Shown here in pieces: positions 41,572 through 52,096 of a stretch of DNA of 64,000 bases. The notes under the pieces were generated by a model. That model was not told the DNA's origin. It worked only from the letters and a program-made list of their open reading frames with translations, and did not search any database. The translations under genes were made by a program, and so were the position numbers. The stretch's first letter is position 1, and every line of letters begins with the position of its first letter. The DNA lies in assembly GCF_000420085.1 (NCBI RefSeq), contig NZ_ATUG01000001.1, positions 62,001 through 126,000 of the forward strand, in the 5' to 3' direction. This stretch comes from Desulfospira joergensenii DSM 10085. Its GTDB lineage: Bacteria > Desulfobacterota > Desulfobacteria > Desulfobacterales > Desulfobacteraceae.

Positions 41572-44442
41572 TCAAAAAGTATACCCCATGGAAAAGTGAA
41601 GCCTGCCTGATCCCTCTCCGGAATGGGGGTCCAGCTTCCATCCGTAGAGAAAACCGATGGGGCCCACCGGTGTCATATAGCGCAGCCCGACGCCGACGGT
41701 GTTCTGGAAATCATCGGTTCCGCCGGGGTTTTGGGCTTTCCGGACTGCGCCGGTATCGTAAAAGATACTGCCTTCCAGGTTGAGCCCCAGATCATACCGG
41801 ACCTCAATGGTGGCCTGGATGATTTCACGTCCTCCCACGGCCTCGCCCTCGGCATCATAACGCAGGAGGTTTTCGTCAAATCCCCGGACGCTGGCGGTCC
41901 CCCCCAGAAAAAAGAGCTGGTCATCCGGAATCCGGCTGCTGCCGCCATAGGGGGATATAAATCCGTACCCACCCCGCAGGGCAATGACCAGGGGATCGGC
42001 CGGGGAAAAATAAAACCGGGTATCCAGCCGGTACCGGATAAAGTCATCCAGATTGTCATCAATGCCCTTTGAAATATCAGTTTCAAAATTCACCAGCCAC
42101 CCTCTTTTCGGCCGGACATAGGAATCTGTAGTCCGCAGGATCAGACCCGGACTGGCAATCAGCACATGACGCGGGTCATAGGCATCAAGTTCCTCGACCT
42201 GCAGCACCCGGTCAGTACTCAGATACTGCTCCCTCCGCTCGTAGGCAAACCCGAGGCTGCCGGTCAAATTATCCGATACCAGGGACCGGGAAATTTTTTG
42301 GGACGCCCCTATCGTCCTTGTTCCGAACTCTTTATTGAACTCTTCCCGGTCCTCCCCGAAGATCCGGGTATAAGATGTCACACGGGAGGAAAACAGCCTC
42401 GGATTGGTTACGGACAGGCCACCCTTGTACCCGATCTGACTGATTTCCGCTCCCATCTGAACATCCAGGTCCTGTCCCCAAAAGTTATGATCTCCCACCG
42501 TGGAGTTTGCATAAAAATGGCGCTCGGTGTCATACCCGGCCCCGGTTTCAAAAAAATAGGGTTTTTTCTCTTCAACGGAGACGATCACATCTACCTCGCC
42601 GCCAGAATTTTCCAGACCGATGGTCTGGAAACGGACCGTATCCAGGGCATTGATATCCAGCATGTTTTTCCGGCTCTCAAGCAGTTTTTTCAGGGAAAAG
42701 GGATCATTGGACCCCATCTGCATTTCTCTGTCCAGTATGGAGGGGTCGGTCCGGAAATTCCCCACAAAGACCACCTGACCCATACGGATGTACTCCCCCT
42801 GGGCCACGGTAAAAGTCAGATCAACACCGGTGCCGTCCCCATTGAAAACCGGCCGGGCCTTGACCTGGCAGCGGGGATATCCCAGCTCTGAAATCCGTGC
42901 CATGAGGCTTTTTTCATCCTCTTCCATCATATAAGACCGAAAGGGCTGCCCCGGAGTGAGGCGTAAAAAAGAGACTGCCTCATCCCGGGACAGGACTGAC
43001 AATCCGTCAAACCGGAGGTTTTCCACCAGGGTCTGGGGACCTTCCTGGATCTTAAGATTGATATGGACGCCGACCTGATCGGGCATATCCCCTGCCCGGG
43101 TTTTCCGGAGGGTCTTTTCCACCCGGGCCCGGGTAAAGCCCTCCTGCAGGTAGAGCGCCCGGACCGCACGGATATCTTTATCCAGCTCCTCCTTGGAATA
43201 GGCGCCGGAATAAAGGGGAGTTTTTTCCCGGGTCAGCAGGCTCTGCCGGATCTCTGCCCCGGGGATCTGACGGTTTCCTGTGATCTCAACCCCGATTACC
43301 CGGTAAAACAGCCCTTCTTCAACGAAGATGGTCACATCCTTGACCTGCCCCCGGTCCCCTTCCTTCATGGCCTCCTGGCGGGATACCTTTACGTCCGGAA
43401 ATCCCTGTTCCTCATAAAAGGCCTTGATCCTGCGCATCCCCCTTGCCATTGCGCTGCCTTTGAGATTCCCGGCCTTGGCCAGCCCCAGCAGGGGTTTGAG
43501 TTTGGATGATGCCAGGTGGGCATTTCCCTTAAAACGCACCCGGTAAAGGGGCCCTTCTTGAACTTGAAAAACAACCGTCACCTGTCTGCCCGCATCCAGG
43601 CCGAGGACATCCGGTTTGATCTTGACCTCTGCAAATCCTTTATCCCGGTAAAAGTCTGTAAGGCGCTTGACATCCCTGCCCAGGTTCCCCTTGACAAATC
43701 GTCCGGACGCGCCGGGCAGTATTGAGGATCTCCAGGTACTGGTCCTGGGCTTTAATCTGGCCGATGAAACCTGTTGATTCCCCTGGAACCGGACCTGGTC
43801 CACCCGGTAAAAATCTGTCTTTTCCACATCCACCTCAACAATATAATTGCCGTCTGCCGGATCTTTTGGAGCGGAAACCGAAATGCGGGGATTGATAAAG
43901 CCCTGGCGCTGATAAAGGGTAGTGAGCCGTTCTTTCTGCCGGGAAAGCCTTTCAGCAGAAAAGGCGTCCCCGACATGCAGGGTCATCACGTTGAGAACCT
44001 CCTGGCGGAACAGGGGAAAGCTGTTGGAAATGCGGATATCCTTAACCCTGCCAAAGGGAATCAGATCAAATGAAAGTTCAACCCCCTGGCCGGTTTCCCC
44101 GGGATCCGGCACATGGATGGAGGAAAAAAGCCCCGATGCTGTAAGCCGCTCAATGGCCCGGGCCAGCTTTGCCGGGTCATAGGGATCTTGAACAGAGATC
44201 TGGATCAGATTTTTGGCTCTATTCTGCCACTCTTCTTGGGAAGGAATCTCCGGCGGCAGTTGAAATTCAATTTGACGAATGGGGTGCCCGGTTAATCCGT
44301 CTTTGCCTGCCGGCACAGACCCGGCACGGACATCCGGGCCTTTCAGCAGGACCAGGCAGAGGCCCAGAAGGCCTGCGAGTCTGAAACCCATTCTGAAAGA
44401 GAATCTGTGAAACCGTTTTTTGCCAATGGCTTGATCCATCAT
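41572..44442 (-). CDS. Omp85-family outer membrane assembly protein (BamA/TamA type)
   Basis: A 956-residue outer-membrane protein. It has a signal peptide (about 1-40, ending VRAGS), then a long POTRA region (about 50-600) in which phrases like GQPFRSYMMEEDEKSL and KGNLGRDVKRLTDFYRDKGFAEVKI recur; I count at least five repeats. A C-terminal beta-barrel follows (about 610-956) with VRGFDENLLRYD near 865 and a terminal Phe, the usual barrel-recognition residue. It is longer than TamA (about 580) and has more POTRA repeats. The coupling to tamB (its start overlaps the tamB stop) says it is the TamA-equivalent partner, while the architecture is BamA-like. It probably inserts or transports outer-membrane components. 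Confidence 0.85.
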   Translation of the reverse strand: MMDQAIGKKRFHRFSFRMGFRLAGLLGLCLVLLKGPDVRAGSVPAGKDGLTGHPIRQIEFQLPPEIPSQEEWQNRAKNLIQISVQDPYDPAKLARAIERLTASGLFSSIHVPDPGETGQGVELSFDLIPFGRVKDIRISNSFPLFRQEVLNVMTLHVGDAFSAERLSRQKERLTTLYQRQGFINPRISVSAPKDPADGNYIVEVDVEKTDFYRVDQVRFQGNQQVSSARLKPRTSTWRSSILPGASGRFVKGNLGRDVKRLTDFYRDKGFAEVKIKPDVLGLDAGRQVTVVFQVQEGPLYRVRFKGNAHLASSKLKPLLGLAKAGNLKGSAMARGMRRIKAFYEEQGFPDVKVSRQEAMKEGDRGQVKDVTIFVEEGLFYRVIGVEITGNRQIPGAEIRQSLLTREKTPLYSGAYSKEELDKDIRAVRALYLQEGFTRARVEKTLRKTRAGDMPDQVGVHINLKIQEGPQTLVENLRFDGLSVLSRDEAVSFLRLTPGQPFRSYMMEEDEKSLMARISELGYPRCQVKARPVFNGDGTGVDLTFTVAQGEYIRMGQVVFVGNFRTDPSILDREMQMGSNDPFSLKKLLESRKNMLDINALDTVRFQTIGLENSGGEVDVIVSVEEKKPYFFETGAGYDTERHFYANSTVGDHNFWGQDLDVQMGAEISQIGYKGGLSVTNPRLFSSRVTSYTRIFGEDREEFNKEFGTRTIGASQKISRSLVSDNLTGSLGFAYERREQYLSTDRVLQVEELDAYDPRHVLIASPGLILRTTDSYVRPKRGWLVNFETDISKGIDDNLDDFIRYRLDTRFYFSPADPLVIALRGGYGFISPYGGSSRIPDDQLFFLGGTASVRGFDENLLRYDAEGEAVGGREIIQATIEVRYDLGLNLEGSIFYDTGAVRKAQNPGGTDDFQNTVGVGLRYMTPVGPIGFLYGWKLDPHSGEGSGRLHFSMGYTF

Positions 44443-47400
44443 CTGAACTCCAGCCGGTATGTAAATCCCCCGCCAAAGGTGCCGTCGGTATCCTGATACC
44501 CGTTCATCAAAAAATTTTCCAGAAGCCTGTAGGTGGTGTTGACCCGCTGAACCGGCTTGCCGTCTTTGATGTCTACACCGTAACGGATGCTGATCTCCCG
44601 GGACAGCTCCGCTCCAAGGGTAACATTGACCCTGGATGCGCTGTCACCCGTATCCTCTCCCGTGCGAACCTCAAAGACATCCAGACCCATAGCCTCCTTG
44701 ATGTTTTTCCCAAGGGTGTCGGACATGAGCGATGCCAGGATCTCTTCCGGTGCCGGCCTTCCCCCGCCATCGGAAAGCCTGAGTTCCCGTGTGGTTTTGT
44801 TGAAGGCAATAAGGGAGAGGATATCGGCATGGGCTTCCGACGGGTCAGAGGAAAACTCAAGATTCAGGTCATCCAGAGTGCCGGAAACGGCCAGGGTAAT
44901 CAGCCAGTCCCGGATCTGGGTCTGCCCCTCAATGTCGATCCGCGGCTCGATCCGGTAGGGATCAATAAAGTCGATCACCCCTTTTTTCACCTCAAACTCC
45001 GCACGGTTATAGCGAATCACCCCTGTTTCCACCTGGGCCCGGCCGGAGAGTACCGGTGCCCCGGCCGTGCCGCCGAGGATAAGATCCGGGCTGATTGTCA
45101 GATCGGCCAGGTTGTTTTCCACGGTCATGGGCTGCCGGCGGAGGATCTGGACTTCCAGGGCAATTGTTTTCAAAAAATCAGGCAGCGAATGGGAGTCCAC
45201 GGGCTCAACCTTCCGGGTTCTCCGTATGGCAGCGGCCACCAGGTTGAGATCCACATCCCGGTAATAGAGTCCTTCCAGAAGAACCACCTGCCCTTTCAGC
45301 CGGAGGCCAGTGCCGGCTCCGGTCAGTTTTAAATCGCTGTTCAGGGATAGATCCATGGTTTCCGGCACGGCAACCGGCATCTGCTGGAGAGCAAGGGAGA
45401 GGTCCATATCCTGGATTGTTTGACCGGCAAATTCGACCCTGCCGCCCAAATCAAAACTGCCTTTGCCCAGAGAACCCCTCACCTGCTCCACTTTCAATGT
45501 CTGCGGGTCAAGACGGATATGCCCGCGGATGTTCTGAAGCCGCTGTTCCACATTTGCCAAGGTCATGGCCAGATCCTGGAACCGGAGATCTGCGCGGACC
45601 GCCGGATGGAAAAAAGGTCCCGTGACCGATCCTTCTACCTGTACCGTTCCGGAAGGGTCGGTGACGGTATCGGTCCAGAGAGAAATTATTTCCAGGGGGA
45701 TCTCCCCTGAGACCTTCATATCCAGCCTCTGTTTGAATCCGCCGCGGCCTTCCACATGGAGACGGCCGGATTTTCCCAGCACAACCGTGGCCGGAAGCAG
45801 CCGGAAGGAACCGTTCTCCGCAGATGCCGACCCATTCTCCATTGAGGCGACTTCCTTTTCATCCATAAAAACGGCCAGTTGCGCCACCTCTGCCGAGGCC
45901 CGGATCTGTTCCGGTGAAGTTATGGGGCCCCTGGCCTGAATTTTTCCGGTCAATTTCCCGCTAAATCCCTCCAGCCCGGCCAGGCTGAAATAGGGAGACA
46001 GCTCCAGGGCCCCGGCAGAGAGGTCAATTGCAAGCAGTCCCGAGACCCGGTCATAGCTGCCCTGGATCCTGGGGCCGGCATCTCCTTTAAAGGTTATCCT
46101 CTGGTCCTTGATCCCAAGGCTCAAATCCAAGGCCAAAAGGGCCTGACCCCGGACCGACAGATCAAGGGCGGCCAGCCTTCCCTTTACCAGGGGATTTTCC
46201 CAGGTCCCCCGGATATCAAAATCCCAGTCCGCCACTCCCTCAAGGGGGATTGATTCATAGGGCCAGATTTGGCTCAGATCAAAGGCTTGGGCTGTCAGAC
46301 CAAGATCAAGCCCTTTGTCCGCCAGGAAGACTTTGCCCCTGAGATCCAGGCTCCCGCCCGGACCTGTGAAAATTCTTGCCCTGTCCAGACTGACCTGATC
46401 CGGAGTGAATCCCATATCCACCACGACTTTATGGATTGTGCGGCCCTGGGCCAGGATATCCTCTCCCTCCAGGTGAAGCCTTCCCAGGGGGCGGTTCAGG
46501 CTGCCGGTAATCCTGGTGTCCAAAGAGAGGCTGCCGGCTGACCCGGGCCAAAAGTCCTGGACCCGGATATCGGTTCCGGCAAGCTTCAGGTTGATGGCCG
46601 GCTCTGTTTCCGGGGAAGTTTTATCCCCGGCCCCGGGGAACCGAAGATCCCCTTTTCCGGAAATTGTGGATTTCCCGATGACGAGAAAAACCCGGGAAAG
46701 GGTCAGGGTATTCTTCTGCCAGTCCGCGGCCAGGTCCAGATTCCCCATCCGGATTTGATCTGCACTTCCCCGGGATTCCCCTGCATCTGCGGCCCCTGTC
46801 TGTTCCTTACCGGGCAAATAATAAAGATCCCCTGCCCGGATCCGGGCCTTGGCCAGGGGTGCGGCAAAGGTCCCGTGAACAGAGACCTCACCGTTTACCC
46901 TGCCCTGAAGGCCGGTTTCAGGAAATAGGTCATTCAAATCCGCGTTTTCAAGCCGGGTCTGGATCTCCAAAGGAAAGTCCATGGACCCATCCGGCAATGT
47001 CCGGGACAGATCCATCCAGCCCCGGGCTGTCAGGCGAAAGTCCTGTGCAGACAACTGGGCCTGTTCCAGGGCCACCCTGCCGGACCGGTCCAGGAAAGCC
47101 CGGGCATTCAGATCTCCCAGAAGAATCCCCCGGACGGAGAGCCCGGAACCGGATAGGGTTGCCCGGACCTCGGGACCGGCAACCGGACCATGAAGCCGGG
47201 CATCCACTTCCAGACGGCCGGCTCCCCGGACATCTGCCACAGGCGCCAGGATACCGATATCTTCCACCAGGGCCTCAACGGTTGCGTCAAGGGTCATGGC
47301 TTCCAGATCCAAATGCCCGGCCCCCTGCAAACGGCCGCCGGCAACTTTCACAGAAACCTGATCCAAATCCAGAATCCTTCCCCGGACCCTGCCGGATACC

Positions 47401-48782
47401 GCCATCGGTCCGTCCACAGGCATGGCCAGGCCCGGCGCCTGCAAGCCTTCCAGATCCAGATCTGCCTTGATCCCGGCATCCAGGTCTGCAAGGGAAATTC
47501 CCGTTCCCCTAAGCCTTATCCTCCCCCCTGCCCTGCCCCGGATCCCGGCCCCGGCCGATGCCGCCATTCCAAGGTCAAGTCCCGGGAAGGACAGGACAAG
47601 ATCATAGCCCAGCTGCTCCGGGCAAACAGCCCCTATCCCCTTGGGAAGCACCCGGGACAGGTCCAGCCGGCCGTCCAGGGCCAGGCGCCCTGCCCGGGTT
47701 GTGGCCGTGGCCGGCCCCAGAAGCAGATTCCCATCGGATAACCGGCATTCCAGCCGGATATCATCGATTTTGTGCCCCTGGGCCTCAATCTTTTCCGAAT
47801 CCATTTTCAGCCGGACTTCAGGATTCTCCAGGGACCCTTTCAGCGCGATTTCCAAATCCATCCGCCCCCTGGGGCCCTGCCGGTTCAGGGGGTGAAGAAA
47901 ATCGGGCAGCCCCGGCAAGACCCGGGCCGCAAGGTCTGCGGCCTTTGAAATGTCTATGTGGGACCGAATCTCAAGATCAGTGACAGGCGTTGAGGATAGA
48001 TCCGATATTTGACCGGTGAGCGACACATCCATTCCGCTGACAGCGGCACTGGCAAAGATCCGGGACAGGGTGTCCTTTGCCAGCCTGGCCTGGAACCGAA
48101 ATGGTTCCAGGGGGAAAACCTGATCCGCCCGTTCCAGATTTCCCTGCCGGATATCCACAGCCAGTGTCGCTGCCCCGCGGTTCAAATTGAATTCGTTAAT
48201 TTGGATATCGATCCCGGAAAGGTTTGCCTGGATGTCCTCGGCCGGCAGGGCCAGTGTCAGGCGGCCGTTGGTAAGGGTACAGGCGTCTACCGACAGGTTC
48301 ACCGGAAAAGACGGTCCAACGGAGCCATTGGAAGGTGTTCCGTCCGTCAGGGCCGCAACCAGGTCCAGGGTTCCGTCCGGGGCAGAGGTGATATCAAGGG
48401 CCGGTGAATCCATCTCCGCTGCCAGGATATGGATTTGACCTGTCAGAAGCCGGTGCCAGGAAAGGGTAATCTCTATCTTGTTCACCCGGGCCAGCCGTTT
48501 TTCCCCTGGGCCGTACAGATCCAATCCGGTCAGGGAGAGACGGCTTTGGAGAAAATTGATGTCAACGGATTCGACAGAGATTCTGCCCGGGATATGCCGG
48601 TTGACCTGCTCCGTTATCAACCGCTGACCGGCCGGAGAATCAAAAAATACAGCCAAGCCCCACAAAAGGGCAATTAAAATTCCGGTTAAAAGCCCTGCGG
48701 CCGTTAAAATTAACTTTACCTGTCTGGACAATGGTTTTCCTTTACTTCCTCTGGATAGAGAAAACAATCCCGGTCTTTTCAT
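44439..48782 (-). CDS. tamB: TamB-like translocation and assembly module protein
   Basis: A 1447-residue protein with one N-terminal membrane helix (about 25-50), then a long stretch of beta-rich repeats alternating in patterns such as 'GRLDLSRVLPKG', and a C-terminal DUF490/TamB domain (about 1100-1447) with EVKKGVIDFIDPYRIEPRIDIEGQ and GADILSLIAFNKTTREL-like features. It should span the periplasm as a hydrophobic groove that carries phospholipids or barrel proteins from the inner to the outer membrane, with the Omp85 protein encoded next. An ATGA overlap joins the two genes. The N-terminal start at 48782 lacks a good ribosome site. The divergent neighbour is the TRAP transporter locus, 380 bases away. 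Confidence 0.85.
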   Translation of the reverse strand: MKRPGLFSLSRGSKGKPLSRQVKLILTAAGLLTGILIALLWGLAVFFDSPAGQRLITEQVNRHIPGRISVESVDINFLQSRLSLTGLDLYGPGEKRLARVNKIEITLSWHRLLTGQIHILAAEMDSPALDITSAPDGTLDLVAALTDGTPSNGSVGPSFPVNLSVDACTLTNGRLTLALPAEDIQANLSGIDIQINEFNLNRGAATLAVDIRQGNLERADQVFPLEPFRFQARLAKDTLSRIFASAAVSGMDVSLTGQISDLSSTPVTDLEIRSHIDISKAADLAARVLPGLPDFLHPLNRQGPRGRMDLEIALKGSLENPEVRLKMDSEKIEAQGHKIDDIRLECRLSDGNLLLGPATATTRAGRLALDGRLDLSRVLPKGIGAVCPEQLGYDLVLSFPGLDLGMAASAGAGIRGRAGGRIRLRGTGISLADLDAGIKADLDLEGLQAPGLAMPVDGPMAVSGRVRGRILDLDQVSVKVAGGRLQGAGHLDLEAMTLDATVEALVEDIGILAPVADVRGAGRLEVDARLHGPVAGPEVRATLSGSGLSVRGILLGDLNARAFLDRSGRVALEQAQLSAQDFRLTARGWMDLSRTLPDGSMDFPLEIQTRLENADLNDLFPETGLQGRVNGEVSVHGTFAAPLAKARIRAGDLYYLPGKEQTGAADAGESRGSADQIRMGNLDLAADWQKNTLTLSRVFLVIGKSTISGKGDLRFPGAGDKTSPETEPAINLKLAGTDIRVQDFWPGSAGSLSLDTRITGSLNRPLGRLHLEGEDILAQGRTIHKVVVDMGFTPDQVSLDRARIFTGPGGSLDLRGKVFLADKGLDLGLTAQAFDLSQIWPYESIPLEGVADWDFDIRGTWENPLVKGRLAALDLSVRGQALLALDLSLGIKDQRITFKGDAGPRIQGSYDRVSGLLAIDLSAGALELSPYFSLAGLEGFSGKLTGKIQARGPITSPEQIRASAEVAQLAVFMDEKEVASMENGSASAENGSFRLLPATVVLGKSGRLHVEGRGGFKQRLDMKVSGEIPLEIISLWTDTVTDPSGTVQVEGSVTGPFFHPAVRADLRFQDLAMTLANVEQRLQNIRGHIRLDPQTLKVEQVRGSLGKGSFDLGGRVEFAGQTIQDMDLSLALQQMPVAVPETMDLSLNSDLKLTGAGTGLRLKGQVVLLEGLYYRDVDLNLVAAAIRRTRKVEPVDSHSLPDFLKTIALEVQILRRQPMTVENNLADLTISPDLILGGTAGAPVLSGRAQVETGVIRYNRAEFEVKKGVIDFIDPYRIEPRIDIEGQTQIRDWLITLAVSGTLDDLNLEFSSDPSEAHADILSLIAFNKTTRELRLSDGGGRPAPEEILASLMSDTLGKNIKEAMGLDVFEVRTGEDTGDSASRVNVTLGAELSREISIRYGVDIKDGKPVQRVNTTYRLLENFLMNGYQDTDGTFGGGFTYRLEFR

Positions 48783-48980
48783 GGAAACACCAGGAGGCTC
48801 ACTTTACTTTTTACGTCGAAGACCCTTCAAAATCCAGGGTTCTCCCTGTCAGGCCTTCGTAAAATGGGAAATGGATGCATTTGTCCCTGATCCTAGGCAG
48901 GGCACGGGTCCGTTCCAAGATTTAAGCACTTAAAGAGAAGGTGTCAACTGAACAAAAATATATGATCTGGTTTGCGCCCG

Positions 48981-49040
48981 TGGTCGGACCAAAAAATTAC
49001 AGGATTTCTTGACAACTCAACCATATAAGTGGTAAGAGCG
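48981..49040 (+). promoter_or_regulatory. GntR-type operators and promoter of the TRAP-lut locus
   Basis: A perfect palindrome TGGTCGGACCA at 48981-48991 matches the TGGTnnnACCA shape bound by FadR-subfamily GntR regulators such as PdhR and LldR. A degraded second copy TGGTAAGAGC lies at 49030-49039. Between them is TTGACA (49009-49014), with a weak -10 region that the second site would overlap. The arrangement suggests repression released by a carboxylate such as lactate. The regulator gene is not in the window. The rest of the 48783-49162 gap holds no gene. Confidence 0.5.
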
Positions 49041-49162
49041 CTCCTTTGGTATTTTTTAGTATTATTGAATAAAATTAATTTATATTGAAGTCGGAACCTC
49101 GTCTTGCGAAAAAATGCATGATTTCCCCCAGCCAATATAAAAAACCAAAGGAGAGCGTAAAA

Positions 49163-50209
49163 ATGAAAGCATTCAAATGGATGATCCTGGTTCTGTTGAT
49201 GAGCCTGGTCACGGGAAACGGCGCTTTTGCGGAAAAACCCATCAAATGGAAAATGGCCTCATCCTGGCCCAAAGGCACCATGGTCCAGTGGGCGGCAGAT
49301 GAATTTGCCAACAGCGTCAACACCATGAGCGGAGGACGCCTTGAAATCAAAAGCTATGCAGCCGGCGTTCTCATGGGAGCCCTGGAAATCACCGACGGTG
49401 TCCGCATGGGAACCATTGATGTGGCCCACTGCTCTCCGGCCTACCAGATGGGCAAACTGCCTGCGGCCCCCCTTTTCGGCTATATCCCCTTTGGAATGGA
49501 TGCCGTACCCTATCTGACCTGGATTTACCAGGATGAGGGCATGGCCCTGTACAATGAACTCTATGAAAATTACAAACTGGGGTATGCCGCCCCCTGCGGA
49601 ATTCTTCCCACGGAGAACCTGGCCTGGTCCAACAAACCCATCAAAACCATGGCCGATTTCAAGGGACTCAAGTTCCGGACCTCGGGATACTGGGGGGAAA
49701 TCCTTTCCGAAGCCGGCGCATCCGTAATGATGCTCCCGGCCGGCGAGATCTACGAGGCGCTCCAGCGCAACGTCCTGGATGCCGGTGAGTTCAGCATCCC
49801 CTCCATGGACAAGGACTTATCCTTCCATGAAACCGCCAAGTACCTTCTGGTTCCCGGTATCCACCAGCCCAGTACCTTTCTTGACATTACCATTAATAAA
49901 AAGTCCTGGGAAAAACTTCCCGGAGATCTGAAAGAGATTGTCAAGGTGGCAGCCCAGGCGGTAACCATGAGAATGCTTACCTATTGTATCGACAAAGACA
50001 TCGACGCCATGGCCTTTTTCAAGGAAAAAGGAGTTGAGATCCAGTACCTGAGCCCTGAAATCCAGAAGGAACTGGCAAAAACCGCCAAGGCCCTCATGGA
50101 TAAGAAAGCGGCAAAAGACCCCTTCTTTGCCAAGGTGCTCAAGTCCCAGAGAACATTCAGAGCCGGGTATAACAGCTACAAGAAATTGATGACCCCGGAT
50201 TACGAATAA
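49163..50209 (+). CDS. dctP: TRAP transporter substrate-binding protein (DctP)
   Basis: A 348-residue periplasmic solute receptor. ATG 49163 is chosen because GGAGAG precedes it and a signal peptide begins immediately (about 1-24, ending AFAEK). The DctP fold shows in WKMASSWPKGTMVQ near 30, GVRMGTIDVAHCSP, KGLKFRTSGYWGEILSEAGA near 170 (the carboxylate-binding Arg) and YEALQRNVLDAGEF near 198. The family binds organic acids. The neighbouring lutABC genes point to lactate as the ligand, and lactate-binding TRAP receptors are known, but this is inference. Operon with dctQ (27-base gap) and dctM. Confidence 0.85.
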   Translation: MKAFKWMILVLLMSLVTGNGAFAEKPIKWKMASSWPKGTMVQWAADEFANSVNTMSGGRLEIKSYAAGVLMGALEITDGVRMGTIDVAHCSPAYQMGKLPAAPLFGYIPFGMDAVPYLTWIYQDEGMALYNELYENYKLGYAAPCGILPTENLAWSNKPIKTMADFKGLKFRTSGYWGEILSEAGASVMMLPAGEIYEALQRNVLDAGEFSIPSMDKDLSFHETAKYLLVPGIHQPSTFLDITINKKSWEKLPGDLKEIVKVAAQAVTMRMLTYCIDKDIDAMAFFKEKGVEIQYLSPEIQKELAKTAKALMDKKAAKDPFFAKVLKSQRTFRAGYNSYKKLMTPDYE

Positions 50210-50236
50210 GGAAAACCCCAGTTTACGGTTGATCCA

Positions 50237-50740
50237 ATGTTTTTTACACTCATAGATCGGATAAGCGAACTCACGGGCCGGGCCATTTCATGGCTGGTGA
50301 TCCTTCTGACACTGGTTCTGGGATATGAAATCTGCGCCCGGTACCTGTTCGGGGCGCCCACCAAGTGGGCATTTGACCTGAGCTATATGATCGGGGGAAC
50401 CTTCTTTCTCATGGGGGAGGCCTATACCCTGAAGCACCGTCAGCACGTCCGCATCGATATCTTTTACGGAAGGTTCTCCCCGAGAACCCGGGCAGGGATT
50501 GATGTCTTTTTCTATCTGCTGCTCTTTTTTCCGCTCTGGATCGGTATTCTCTATGCCCTTTTCCCCTATGTGGCCTTTTCATGGCAGATGGGGGAGCGCT
50601 CCATGCAGGGATACTGGCAGCCCATTCTCTATCCCTTTAAAACGGTCATGCCCATCGGTGTGGGCCTGTTCCTGCTCCAGGGAATTGCAGAGTTCTGCCG
50701 CAGTCTCCGGGTATTGATCAAAGGAGAGGCAGCCCAATGA
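50237..50740 (+). CDS. dctQ: TRAP transporter small permease (DctQ)
   Basis: A 167-residue four-helix membrane protein. The typical DctQ features are EICARYLFGAPTKWAFDLSYM near 35-52 and LKHRQHVRIDIFYGRFSP near 70-87, followed by two more helices. It is the small membrane subunit that holds the large permease. Its last codons overlap the start of dctM by 4 bases. The start at 50237 has only a weak ribosome site, consistent with coupling to dctP. Confidence 0.85.
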   Translation: MFFTLIDRISELTGRAISWLVILLTLVLGYEICARYLFGAPTKWAFDLSYMIGGTFFLMGEAYTLKHRQHVRIDIFYGRFSPRTRAGIDVFFYLLLFFPLWIGILYALFPYVAFSWQMGERSMQGYWQPILYPFKTVMPIGVGLFLLQGIAEFCRSLRVLIKGEAAQ

Positions 50741-52071
50741 TAGAGAGTCTGATGACACCTGAACTCCTGGTCCTTTTCATGTTCGGCGGACTCTTTGCCG
50801 GCATTTTCCTGGGGTTTCCCACGGCCTTTGTCCTGGGCGGGGTGGCCATGATCTTCGGGTTTGCCAATATGGGACCGGACATTTTCGGTCTCTTTATCAC
50901 CCGCCTCTTCGGGCTGATGAAGAACTATACCCTTCTGGCCGTGCCCCTGTTCCTGTTCATGGGTGTGTTCATGGAAAAATCCGGGGTGGCTGAACGGCTG
51001 TTCCAGGCCATGCACCTCCTATGGGGGGGCATGCGCGGGGGGCTCGGCATCAGTACCATTGCCATCTCCGCCCTGTTTGCCGCGGCCACCGGCGTGGTGG
51101 GAGCCTCTGAAGTGACCATCGGTCTCATGGCCCTTCCGGCCATGCTCGGCAAGTCCTATGACAAGTCCCTTGCCTGCGGCAGTGTCTGTGCCGGAGGCAC
51201 CCTGGGGATTCTCATCCCCCCCAGCATCATGATCGTTATCTACGGCCCCATTGCCCGGATCTCCGTGGGCAAGCTTTTTCTGGGGGCCCTGGTGCCGGGC
51301 ATTCTGCTCAGCCTGCTCTATATGATCTATATCGCCGTCCGGTGCTATTTCAGGCCCCAGGACGGTCCGCCCATGGCCGAAGAAGAGCGGAACGTTCCGC
51401 TTTCCAAAAAGCTTATGCTCCTGGCGACCTCGGTCTTTCCCCCGGCCCTCTTGATTTTTTCCGTTCTGGGATCCATCTTTTTCGGAATCGCGGCTGTGAC
51501 GGAAGCGGCAGCGGTCGGTGTGGCGGCCAGCATCTTTCTGGCGGCCTGTTACGGGCGGCTGACCTTTTCAACGGTGAAAGAGGCATGCACCCAGACCCTG
51601 ACCATTACCAGCATGATTCTCATGATCGCCATCGGGGCGTCCTTTTTTTCATCGGTATTTGTGGCCCTGGGCGGGGATGATGTGATCTCCAGCCTCTTTC
51701 TCAACCTGCCCTTTGGCAAATGGGGAATTCTGTTCACCATCATGGCCCTGCTGGTTATCGTGGGGATGTTCATCGACTGGATGGGCATTGTCTTTATCAT
51801 CGTCCCCCTGATCAGTCCCATTGCCGCCCAGCTTGGGTTTGATCCGGTCTGGTTTGCGGTACTGGTCATGGTAAATCTCCAAATCTCCTTCTTGACGCCT
51901 CCCTTTGCATACTCCATCTTCTATCTCAAGGGAATCACTCCCCCGGAGGTCGAAACCACGGATATTTACAAGGGGGTTCTGCCCTTTGTGGGCATGCAGG
52001 TTCTGGCCCTGCTGCTCTGTGTTCTCTTTCCCCTTCTGATCACCTGGCTGCCCAGCCATTTGATCAAATGA
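50737..52071 (+). CDS. dctM: TRAP transporter large permease (DctM)
   Basis: A 444-residue membrane protein with about twelve helices. Signature elements are FAGIFLGFPTAFVLGG near 20-36, the SVCAGGTLGILIPPSIMIVIYG block near 147-168 and MFIDWMGIVFIIVPL near 345-359, followed by MVNLQISFLTPPFAYSIFYLKG near 384-405. It is the sodium-coupled transport channel of the TRAP system. It overlaps dctQ and is followed after 25 bases by lutA, so uptake and oxidation are likely on one transcript. Confidence 0.9.
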   Translation: MIESLMTPELLVLFMFGGLFAGIFLGFPTAFVLGGVAMIFGFANMGPDIFGLFITRLFGLMKNYTLLAVPLFLFMGVFMEKSGVAERLFQAMHLLWGGMRGGLGISTIAISALFAAATGVVGASEVTIGLMALPAMLGKSYDKSLACGSVCAGGTLGILIPPSIMIVIYGPIARISVGKLFLGALVPGILLSLLYMIYIAVRCYFRPQDGPPMAEEERNVPLSKKLMLLATSVFPPALLIFSVLGSIFFGIAAVTEAAAVGVAASIFLAACYGRLTFSTVKEACTQTLTITSMILMIAIGASFFSSVFVALGGDDVISSLFLNLPFGKWGILFTIMALLVIVGMFIDWMGIVFIIVPLISPIAAQLGFDPVWFAVLVMVNLQISFLTPPFAYSIFYLKGITPPEVETTDIYKGVLPFVGMQVLALLLCVLFPLLITWLPSHLIK

Positions 52072-52096
52072 CAGGTTTTATTCAGGATAGGTTTAA